Source of the DNA: Azolla caroliniana
Taxonomy: Eukaryota > Polypodiophyta
NCBI GenBank assembly: GCA_043228905.1
Contig: JBHGNT010000003.1
Coordinates: 18,290,001-18,354,000 of the forward strand
DNA: 64,000 nt
Direction: 5' to 3'
The position numbers and the translations under genes were made by a program. Below are positions 32,622 to 41,523 of this stretch, in pieces. How positions within the stretch are numbered: position 1 is the first letter of the stretch; the number at the start of each line of letters is the position of its first letter. A model generated the notes under the pieces. It had not been told where the DNA came from and ran no database searches. It saw only the letters and a program-made list of their open reading frames with translations.

Positions 32622-32735
32622 AGAGAACCACTTTATAACATTAAATTGGAATGATACAGAGAAGATTAGCATGGCCCCTACGCAAGGATGACACACACAA
32701 ATCGAGAAAAAGAGAACCACTTTATAACATTAAAT
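32622..32735 (+). repeat. Perfect 25-bp direct repeats flanking the U6 retrocopy
   Basis: The 25 bases at 32622-32646 (AGAGAACCACTTTATAACAT...) recur exactly at 32711-32735. They enclose the U6-derived sequence, as expected for a target-site duplication made by LINE-type target-primed reverse transcription. Confidence 0.9.
32643..32708 (+). pseudogene. U6: 5'-truncated U6 spliceosomal RNA retrocopy
   Basis: The sequence GGAATGATACAGAGAAGATT and the following GCATGGCCCCTACGCAAGG, GATGACACACACAAATCGAG match the conserved middle of U6 snRNA, including the ACAGAG box (ACAGAGAA) and the AGC triad. U6 is the catalytic RNA of the spliceosome. Here the 5' stem-loop and the 3' terminal region after ATCGAGAAA are missing, and neither a TATA box nor an upstream sequence element at the plant U6 spacing was seen. 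The three differences from the plant consensus I remember are C-to-T or G-to-A, two at CpG sites. With the flanking duplication this is a dead retroposed copy. Confidence 0.9.
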
Positions 32736-33429
32736 GATTGAAATCGTCAAACATGACATGGATATCAATCATTGTAAAGGAACAGAAAAATCTCTCCTAA
32801 CCAATGGGAAAGTAACTTCTTTTTTGGGGAAAAAGAAGTGACATTGAGAATTGAGTTACATGTTCTTTTCATGCATTTAATGCAAGTACATCTTAAACAA
32901 CCAACCATACAATCTCTCTCATCATACACCAAGTTAGTTGAAATCATATCTTATTCTACTTCTGCATCGACTTTTGAGGGTCTTAAGGGTGTCTCTCGAT
33001 TTGACTTGACACAAACTAATGGAAAAACAACCGCCACCATCTCACACATACACACACACACACTCTCTCTCTCTCAACCACAATGTGCACTCTCGATTGC
33101 AACAATCATTGGTAAAGTTCTTGAACATCAAGAATCGCAACTCACTTTCACATGTATTAGGTGAAATGTAATATTTTGGGTCTCATAGGTCATATTTGGC
33201 CTCCGGAGACGATAATACAATCTCTCTCTCTTCTCCAAGGTACACACACGTACACGTACGCATACACATGACCACCACCACAACCACAATCTTATGATAT
33301 CTCTTGCCTTTGTCCACATACTTGTGAATATAGGAAATGGGCTCCTTCTTCATTCAACCAAGGTAGCCTTCCTTTGTGAAAATAATACACACCCCAATGA
33401 ATGAATGGGACCCATAAAACATCCATTCA
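32736..33429. other. Unassigned, with CA/CT-rich simple sequence
   Basis: Contains ACACACACACAC-CTCTCTCTCTCTC near 33045-33075 and a CACACGTACACGTACGCATAC patch near 33242-33265. A 108-codon plus-strand frame (32838-33164) shows no domain. Confidence 0.35.
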
Positions 33430-33900
33430 AAATGTTTGATTTCTTACTCCCCTTTCTCTGTTCTCACGAGACCTTCTGCTTCCTATCTTCCCTGCAATTA
33501 TCTGTGCCCTAAATTTCTTACCCCCCCCCCCCCCCCTCCCCCCCTTCCTGTTCTCTTCAGATCGGCTTCAATCTCTGCAGCAAATTTAAGTGTGCAAACC
33601 TCTCTTCCACATTACTTCAGCAGCTATGGCTGCTTTTTTCGCCTCAGGTAAGGGACAGCTTCTTGCTCAAAAAGAAAAAAAAAGAAAAACAGGAAATGTT
33701 TTGTTCAAATTCGACTTTATCGCCACTCCTGTTGGCTCTCATTCAGACCCATCAGATCTGATGCGGCTCACTAATTCGGATTCAAATTTTGCTGATTCAA
33801 ATGGATTCCCGTTCTGTTTGAACTTGGGATGTACTGTTCCATCAAATCCGATTCTGTTGAATTCAGAATCCCGATTAAGGTTTCAATTTTGTTTTTGATT
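33430..33900 (+). other. Possible 5' UTR and first exon of a lost gene
   Basis: A pyrimidine-rich leader (TTCTTACTCCCCTTTCTCTG) with a run of 16 C at 33521-33536 is followed by GCAGCTATGGCTGCT. The ATG at about 33626 is in a good plant start context and is followed by TTTTTTCGCCTCAGGTAAGG, which looks like an exon end and a 5' splice site after seven codons. The adjoining sequence AAAAGAAAAAAAAAGAAAAAC and the AT-rich DNA beyond could be intron. No further exon was recognised, so this is only a possible gene start, perhaps cut off by transposon insertions. Confidence 0.28.
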
Positions 33901-35559
33901 ACTCAAGGGGAATCAGATTGCACATATTATTCTATTGGATTTCCGAATTGGAATGAGCTATTGAATAATCCAGTTTACGTTATTGTATACTATGAAATTT
34001 AGATTTCCTACAAATTTAGGTTTAGTATCATTTGACGAGGCACTTTTGTTTCAACAAATCTTGATAGTCCAATACGAGGGACCATTATACTACATGCACC
34101 AATCATTTGGCAAAGAACGCGAGGAATTAATCCAAGAATGCAATTCAATGGTCAAGAGAGAAGATTATATCACATAACCCTCATGGTCTTGACTCTTCCT
34201 TGTATATTGTTAACACAATTTAGTGATACCATAGTGTTCAATGTCCATTATTTAATCCAATATATAAATGGGAGCTTCCTAACAAAAAATTATGACATTT
34301 GAGTAAAATCATAAAATAGGTTGAAAGATGATAGAACTACCATAGCATCGATTTTCACCTCGTACGTGCATTTCTTGTTACTACATTATTTTGCTTCATT
34401 TTCATTGTCCTTTAAAATATTACGAAACAAGGTATTACCAATTTCACATAGATGATCCCACTTAAGATCCCAATTAGTATTGCCTTAGCATATGCCAATT
34501 TTTTCCCACTAATTTTCTCAACACCCTTATGCATTTTCGAGCTCCCTAATTTGTCACTCAAATCATTACATTCTACCATAATATTGCTCTATTTTGGAGC
34601 AATTATTCCCATGTCAATCTCCCCCACGATGTCATAAAGTTTGTTATCGAGCATCAAAACCAATGGCTATGAACAAGGAGTACAGAGAGCGAGAAAGAGA
34701 GATACAGCCATGCCCGGAGTCATTAGCTCCAAATATACCTGATAGGATTGATGCTAATGCACACTCCATTCCAACCTTTTTCACATAAATAACGTATGTT
34801 ATCCTTTTTTTCGTTCGGTGAAGCTAATCCAATGACATCACTACGTAAAATCTTTGATATATAATAGAAGCAACAAAACAAATAGATAGGTAGTGTCAAG
34901 AAATCAAGTAATTGCTTCGATTATTAATAGTTATATAAGTACAATATGGAATAGTGAAACCCTAACCCTAAATATTTGAAATCTCAAATACAACTTACAA
35001 TAGTAGTCGTTAGCTCTTCTTGAACCTGTTGATCAATTTAACTTTTTCTTCTCCCAGCTACAATTGGCTTGAGAGTCTACATATACCTCTTAAAAGACTA
35101 TTTGCATGTCTTCGCATGCTACCACATATACTCCCCCATGGCGTCCATGAAAAGTACCATGTCAAAGCTTCCTATTGTTGTCTAACGATCTCTTAATAGA
35201 CTTTACGAGGGTTTATCCAATTCTTGTATCACACATTGGAGATTCAAACCTTAGTTGTTATAAAGCATTTATTCTTTTGATTAGAATTTTCTATTCATGA
35301 AGTAAATACTTCAAGACAAGTTGACAATTGATTGCATGGAAGCCATTTTCATATACTACCCTTAGCATCCAATTTCAACCCCTTTAACTCATTGGATAGT
35401 CTTATATTGTTGGTATTTTATGTATTTAACATGTGTTTTAAAATTTTAGGTATTCTATGTATTTAACATGAGGTTTACTAAATAAACTACCTAGGAATGA
35501 GGAATAGGGACCACGAAACCAAGGTAACTGCTAGCTACTAAAGATTTGGTTGATTTAGC
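33901..35559. other. AT-rich stretch without recognised genes
   Basis: Several short frames (33983-34177, 34452-34637) lack domains. The part next to 35560 lies downstream of the chromovirus pol and should contain its polypurine tract and 3' LTR, but I could not define TG/CA ends or a second copy. Confidence 0.4.
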
Positions 35560-36684
35560 GGTGCCATCAGCCATTCAAACCCTACTTGACGCAATGCTTC
35601 TTCCGTCACCCATGAAGCTTCCGCTATTGATCGTCCCTGCCACTTGACCAAAAAACGACTTTTTCCCTGTTGAACTTGCTTGTTCAAAATTGCCTCTGGC
35701 TCATAAGCCATGTTATTTTGCTCATCCCAACCCTAGGTCACATCTGAATGAAATCTTTTCAATAGACTAACATGAAAAACATCATGTATTTTTTATGTCA
35801 CTAGCAATTGAAACTTGTAAGACACATTATTGATTTTCTTTGTGACAACATACAGACCATAGAACCTATGATTGAACTTTGGCATTAATCTCTCAGGCAA
35901 TGGCCAACTTGAAGCACTTACAAGCATAAGATCCCTTGGAAAAAATTCCACGTGTTCTCGTTTTTTGTTGACGCGAGCGATCATCTATGTCTTTGTTTTG
36001 TTGAGGATGGCCTCTGCTGTTTCCATCTTTTGCTTCCATGTTTCCAAGAAATTGTCAATATCTAGCTCTCCTCTAGGCCTCCTATCTTTATGTTGAATTA
36101 AACCAATCGGCGTAAGTACATTTTCCCCCATTGCTATTTTAAAGGGAGAAAAACTAGCACTCGAATGAATGGCCACATTATAGCAAAATTCTAGCTTGTC
36201 AACATGATCCACCCAATTTGTCTGATCAGCCGAGATGTAGTAGCGAATATAATCTTCAATACATTGATTAAGCCTCTCAGTTTGGCCATCCGTTTGTGGA
36301 TGAGCCGATGAAGACATACGAAGTTGCGTGCCTAACACCCGAAATAGCGCTTGCTAGAAACCTCTTTGTAAAAGGTGGGTCTCTGTTAGAGATGATTATT
36401 TTGGGCAACCCATGATACTTAAAAATGTATTTAAAGAAAATATGAGCCACATGATTCGCTGTTAGAGGTGGTTTAGCCGGTATGAAATGGGCTTGCTTGG
36501 ACAAGAAATCCACAACCACCATCAATATGAAGGAAGATCCACGATGAAATCCATGCTAATCGCATCCCATGGCCTGGCTGGAATTGACATTTGTTGCAGA
36601 AGTCCAAGTGCTTTCCCTCTCCTCGCTTTCACTGCCTAGCATACCTTGCATGTACGTACATAATCAATAATCTCTTCTTCCATT
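35560..36684 (-). pseudogene. Chromovirus integrase C-terminus and chromodomain (Ty3/gypsy element I)
   Basis: Reading minus from 36684: RMEEEIIDYVRTCKVC followed by TAG (zinc-binding end of the integrase), ARPWDAISMDFI, VVVDFLSKQAHFIPAKP, ISNRDPPFT, AHPQTDGQTERLNQ, then a DNA-binding tail LMPKFNHRFYGLYVVTKK and finally a chromodomain with AILNKQVQQGKSRFLVKWQG and ASWVTEEAL (35575-35720). A chromodomain after the integrase defines the chromovirus branch and is known to steer integration to marked chromatin. Frameshifts and stops occur near 36530, 36340 and 35793. It is separated from its RT half by Copia-E. Confidence 0.9.
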
Positions 36685-36689
36685 CTCGG

Positions 36690-36976
36690 TGTTGAGCGAG
36701 CAAGTCGACCAGATCCGGATCGGATGAATAAGCAAGAGCTGGATCGGTGTCCGGATGATATTGGGAACTAGTAGCCGGATCGGAGACCCGGATGGATTGA
36801 AACCAGTAGGCCGTTAGAGGCCTACGGATCTAGCCTAGTATGTAGGCATATTTTCGGGAGTCAATGATAGTCGCTCATGTGAGTATTGAAGTACCTGTCA
36901 GTCCTTTATGGACTTGTATAAAATCGCTATCTGAGCACATTCTATGTAAAGAATATTGAGAGTATTATTTTGAATA
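36690..36976 (+). repeat. 5' LTR of Copia-E (5' part)
   Basis: Starts TGTTGAGCGAGCAAGTCG, contains GACTTGTATAAAATCGC (TATA-like) and ends at GAGTATTATTTTGAAT, where it joins RT sequence. The same AATATTGAGAGTATTATTTT word starts the right LTR remnant. Confidence 0.8.
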
Positions 36977-37926
36977 CCTCAAAGTCCGACTCGTCACTAT
37001 TCATCCGGAAAGGTCCAGACGGTCTGGTTTGTATCCAGCTATATGTTGATGATTTAGTCATCGCCGGACCCGGAAAGGATGAAATTGGTCGAGTGAAGTT
37101 CCAGTTGTCGGACGCATTTGACATGAAGGACATGGGGGACCTTCATTATTTTCTTGGGATTGAGGTGATTTGGACCCCCAATGGCATATTGCTCTCACAA
37201 AGACACTATGTGTTGAATATATTGTACAAGTTCGGCATGATGGAATGCCGATCGATCTCCACACCCCTGGACCGGAGCTTGAAGCTACGTCCTGACTTCA
37301 GCTTGGCTTGTGATGAGAAATGTTTCCGACAAATTGTCAGAAGCCTCATATACTTGACAATCACTCGGCCCGACATCAGCTACCCGATCGGAGTGATCAG
37401 CCAGTTCATGCAGAAGCCGACCGTTGAGCACCTTTAGTGCGCACACCGGATACTCTAGTATGTTAGTGACACGAAGGACCGGGGACTGTTATACCGACAT
37501 GGTATAGTTGGGAAGCTAGTCGGATATACTGATGCCTACTGGGCTGGTGATGCATCGGATCGCCGATCCACCTCCGGTTACATGTTTTCTCTTGGTAGCA
37601 AAAAGCAGCCAATAGTGGCTCTATCGAGCACTAAGGCTAAATACCGGGGTGCTACCATTGCCACCTGTGAAGCCATCTGGCTTCGGTGACTACTGCGAGA
37701 TCTCCGAATCGAGGTGCTAACCCCGATCCTGATTTATTGTGACAACATAAGCAACATACAACTTGCCAAGAACCCTATATTCCATGCTCGGACAAAGCAT
37801 ATAGAAGTGCATTATCACTTTGTTCGCAGGCGTGTCCTGAGCGGTGAAGTTGAACTTCGGTATGTTCACACGGATTGGCAGGTTGCCGACATCTTCACCA
37901 AGCCACTCGGATTGGACAAGTTGTAG
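36977..37926 (+). pseudogene. Copia-E reverse transcriptase and RNase H
   Basis: The frame begins SKSDSSLFIRKGPDG and has the active box LYVDDLVIAG (37040-37070), MGDLHYFLGIEV, SQRHYVLNILYKFGM and TRPDISYPIGVISQFMQ. RNase H follows with YTDAYWAGDASDRRSTSGY, LSSTKAKYRG, IYCDNISNIQLAKNP, FHARTKHIEVHYHFVR and VADIFTKPLG. TAG stops near 37437 and 37457 and TGA near 37689 interrupt it. It belongs to a copia lineage different from B, C, D and F (compare the KHIEVxYHFVR ending). Confidence 0.92.
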
Positions 37927-38561
37927 CATTTTTCGGAGATGCTCGGCATTCAACATCTCAATGTGCCGCACTTGAAGGGGAGAACAAGAACGAGAATGAA
38001 TGGCACTGAACAAGGAGCCAAAGAGGAAGAAAGAACCAATGGGGGAAATAAGTAGAAAAAGGAAGCCAAGCCGACCGAAGGAGTCGGCACATCTGAACAA
38101 GTCGGAGCAAGCAGCAGCAACGACAGAGTCAAGAAGGATAGAGCCGACCGGAAGAAGGCCAAGACCCGGACGTGGTCTGATGTGGTGAAGGGCCTAAAAA
38201 CGGAAGATGAGTTGGAGACTACCAACTCGGACAAGAGCTGGAACGAATCGGAGGAAGCCGATTCGGTTCAAGATTCGGAGAAGCCGGATCAACTAAAGGC
38301 CAAGCGGACAAGAAGGCAATGGAAGTCGACACTGACATGCAGGAACCAATGGATCGACAAGCATCAGAGTCATAACAACGAAGGAGCAGAAATGGGCCTA
38401 TTGAGCAGAGAAGCCGACCAAGGAGGTCGAGGTGTGCAGTACTGAATGGGTCGTGGGAAGCGGAACCAGATCGGACGAGGAGCGCGAGCAAGGCGGGAGG
38501 ACGTCAAAAGGAGCCGGAGGAAAGGACTGGCTACTGCAGACACTAACATTGACACTGAAAC
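37927..38561 (+). other. Extra coding-like segment between RNase H and 3' LTR of Copia-E
   Basis: After the polyprotein end (LNVPHLKG) and a short purine run (TTGAAGGGGAGAAC) there is a plus-strand frame running to a TGA near 38445. It is lysine-, glutamate- and serine-rich: PTEGVGTSEQVGASSSNDRV, then TWSDVVKGLKTEDELETTN and SWNESEEADSVQDSEKPD. One stop lies upstream near 38053. A normal copia element has only the polypurine tract here. The W(S/A)DVVKG motif resembles the N-terminus of some plant LINE ORF1 and gag-like proteins, so this could be a captured ORF1-like segment. The match is short. Confidence 0.45.
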
Positions 38562-38737
38562 TACAGAATATTGAGAGTATTATTTTGAATAGAGTTTTAT
38601 GTTCTGCGCTCTCTCTCTCTCTCTCTCTCCTATGTATGCTTATTCTCTGTGTTAAGCTTCCATTAAACCTTCTTCTCTTGACTGTTACTATCCGGCAGAG
38701 CCAGTTTGGCATAAGCTTTCGCATGCTAACTTTAACC
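38562..38737 (+). repeat. 3' LTR of Copia-E (3' part)
   Basis: Begins AATATTGAGAGTATTATTTT as in the left LTR, then continues with AGAGTTTTATGTTCTGCG, a CT microsatellite (about 38609-38631) and a tail to TTAACC before the CTCGG duplication. Confidence 0.75.
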
Positions 38738-38742
38738 CTCGG

Positions 38743-40209
38743 CTTGGCTGGTGACTACTGTTATGTGTTGTATCTGAGGCATCCTGCTTAGTGTGTCAGG
38801 TAATGTATGTAACTTACCTTTTTTATGTATGATTTCCAAATCGAATTCTCCCAATAGGTCTTGCCACCTCATTTGTTTTGCTGATAATCGTGGTTGTGAT
38901 TGGAAGTATTTTAGAGAGATATTATCTGTTATTACCCATGTGAACTTATCTTGTACATAATGTCTCAATTTTCGGAGAGCGTATACTATGGCCAACATCT
39001 CCTTCTCATGTGTCGGCCACCTACTCTCTACTTCCGAATTTTTTTTGGACTCTTATGCAATTGGGTGTGTGTCCTGAAACAACACGACCCCATATGCTTG
39101 ATCACATGCATCGATGTGGATCTTGAATGGTTCCGTGAAATCGGGTAATTGGAGCACTGATTGTGAGCATACGGTCTCTTTTAATTTATCGAATGCAGCC
39201 TGTTCTCTTGTTGTCCATTTGAGCATTTGAGCACCTCTGATGAGATCCGTGAGTGGGGCTGCCATTTCACGAAAATTCCTAATGATTCTCCTAACATATT
39301 ACACAAATCCTATAAATTGTTGTACCTCTATTATCTTGGTAGGTCGTGGCCATTTCCTTATTGCTTCTACTTTCGTCGCATCCATTTCTAGTCCATCCCT
39401 TCCTATTCGGAACCCAAGGAACTCTATTTCCTCTACAACAAACTCACATTTTTCTGGGTTGGCGAATAACTTATGTTCTCTTAGTCATTGTAAGACTTGA
39501 GTGACATGTAGCTTGTGTTCTTCCAATGATTTGCTAAAAATTAGCAAATCGTCAATCTATATTGTTACAAACTTATCTAGATAGTCACGGAAAAGATCAT
39601 TCCCAAGCCTACAGAAGGTCCCCAACGCTCCAGTCAATCCAAAGCTCATGACCAACCACTCAAAACTGCCATATCTAGTACAAAATGTTGTTTTCTCAAT
39701 GTCCTCTACTGCTATCTCGATTTCATGGTATCCGGAGCGCAAATCGATTCTAGAGAAATATTGGGCGCCTTGTAATTGATCAAGTAAATCAACTATTACA
39801 GGTATAGGATATGTACTCTAAATTATAATTTTGTTCAAAGCCCTATAATCCATGCACAATCTCATTCTGCCATGCTTCTTTGCTACAAAAATTATTGGTG
39901 CACCGTAAGGAGAATGTCTCGGCTGGATGAAGCCACAATCTTCCAATTCTTGTAATTGCTTCTTTAACTCTTCGTGTGTTGCATTCATTCAGTAGGGAGC
40001 TTTCACGGGTGGCATGATTCCCGAAATAAGAGGAATTTGATGATCAATTGATCGTTGTCGCGGAAGTGTCTTCGGCAACTCCTCTGTTAACAAATCACTA
40101 AATTGATTGAGTATTTCGTGAAAACTATCATCACCCAAACATACCGTTTTCAAGTCTTGATTTTGTTGTATTCTTTTCTATAGGGAGGTACATAAATAAA
40201 GTTGCCCGT
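38743..40209 (-). pseudogene. Chromovirus reverse transcriptase and RNase H (Ty3/gypsy element I)
   Basis: Reading minus from 40209: a linker, [76 protein letters not shown], then the active box in IDDLLIFSKSL (preceded by a TAG, so the expected YIDD reads stop-IDD), EFLGFRIG, and RNase H with FKIHIDACDQAYGVVLFQ, KEMLAIVYALRKLRHY and TLPDTLSRMPQIQHITVV. The conserved linker to the integrase is missing: ITVVTSQAE should be followed by about 100 residues before RMEEEIIDY. The GCCGAG found at both sides suggests a microhomology deletion before Copia-E inserted there. Confidence 0.9.
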
Positions 40210-41443
40210 TGTTGTGAAAATCCGTCACTATGTGCGGATCGTGAGGCGGAACCGCCGGGGTCTTGGATCGAAAGGATTTGACGTTTGTACTAGCTTTAGC
40301 GAGAAAGTATTTAAGATAGATTGAGAGATATTGATATGGCTAGAGAAAGATTGAGATGGAGAGAGAGGGAGATTAAGATTGAACCCTTGACTTTAGATTT
40401 GAGAAACAAGATTAATACATCACCAATTGGATAACGAATTTTCTTTTTTTTATTAATTTCTTGATTAATACATAGCTCCGTTTTTCTTTTTCATCCACTC
40501 TTTTATAGATGCCCCCATGCATATGATGCATGTGAGGGTGCAAGACATGCATGTAATTAATGCATGAAATGCATGTTTGCCATTTGGCGCTCATGCATTG
40601 CATGTGTTGCATGATAACCATGTCACTCATTCAAGCTCTCATGTATGAGAAGTATAATGATAAAATGTAACTTTAAGAAATGACTTGGCTTAGTGATAAG
40701 TTTATTACCTCCTTCCTTGGAGGTGCAAGGTTCAAGCCTTGCTTGCATCCCTTTCAATGCACAAAATATTACTAGGCTTTAGTCTTGTATTTTACAAATG
40801 TTTAACTGCATATTACACCTTCAGTTGACCTCCAATGAGCCGACAAAACCTATAGACGATTTTTTTGTGTGTTCGTTTCACACCGAAATCTTCAAGACAC
40901 CGTACGTTGCGATCAACCTATCCGACTAACCCGACCAATCCGTCTGTCCGGTCCCGACCGGTTCGATCCGCATTCCATCCGGTCTGGTTCCGGTTTCGGT
41001 TTCGGTTCCGTCGCCATCCATCCAGTTCGGTTCTCCAAACCCATTACGAGTAGTTACACCACATCCATCCATCCGAATAGTTTAGTCCAAGTCACCTTGA
41101 ACATTCTGTGCTCCACACATAGATAGAAAGTAATAAGTTTTGGCTCTGCTTATATATTGTGGGATCCTGATTTGTCCTATCTATGTGGAATATCTCAGAG
41201 TTTTGTTTTTCTCTTCTTCTTCTCAAACTTCACACTCACATAACTTGACATTTAGTTGTCCGTTTCAAATGTTGTAAAGTGCATTCGAAAGCTCTTAAAG
41301 ACATCCATCTTTTCGTACCAAGATATTAAACTAATATAAAATAGTATCTTCACTATTATTGTTTCATATTGTGTGTGAAGAACCACACTTGATTTTGTAC
41401 ATTCCATGCAATTTTCACACCATTGCCGAAAATCTTCACGACA
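40210..41443 (-). repeat. 3' LTR of element G (with a tRNA-like module)
   Basis: Plus-strand ends are TGTTGTGAAAATCC and AATCTTCACGACA, so the minus-strand LTR starts TGTCGTGAAG directly after a polypurine tract. It is about 1.23 kb. It shares GTGAAAATCCGTCACTATGT and most of the following 430 bp with 53630-54345, and a CCGGTCTGGTTCCGG-rich tail near 40918-41040. At 40680-40745 a tRNA-like module (GGCTTAGTGATAAG; GCAAGGTTCAAGCCTTGC) is included. Confidence 0.78.
40680..40745 (+). repeat. tRNA-like module in the G-family LTR
   Basis: GACTTGGCTTAGTGATAAG (A-box-like), a possible ACCTCC...GGAGGT anticodon-type arm and GGTTCAAGCCTTG (B-box-like T arm) in tRNA order. It occupies the same place in the LTR as the modules at 21207-21350. 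The antiparallel acceptor stem is absent. Confidence 0.55.
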
Positions 41444-41460
41444 TCCACCCCCACCAAACC
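41444..41460 (-). promoter_or_regulatory. Element G polypurine tract
   Basis: The minus strand reads GGTTTGGTGGGGGTGGA immediately before the LTR start TGTCGTGAAG. It is G-rich and correctly placed, which supports the LTR boundary. Confidence 0.75.
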
Positions 41461-41523
41461 GCACGTCCTCCGGTACGTGCCAAGAAGAGAGAGTGTGTGA
41501 GATTTCAGATATGGTGATCAATT

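Larger units (their letters stand above)
36690..38737 (+). mobile_element. Copia-E, internally deleted Ty1/copia element
   Basis: CTCGG at 36685-36689 and again at 38738-38742 is a likely five-base target duplication. The left LTR part (36690-36976) jumps straight into RT, and the right LTR keeps only its 3' part (about 38562-38737). The terminal dinucleotide at the right is CC rather than CA. Between RNase H and the right LTR is about 600 bp with a coding-like frame. Gag, protease and integrase are absent. Confidence 0.85.

Noticed and set aside
32643-32708. Functional U6 snRNA gene
   Set aside because: 5' stem and 3' end are missing, no promoter elements at the plant spacing, and flanking direct repeats indicate retroposition.
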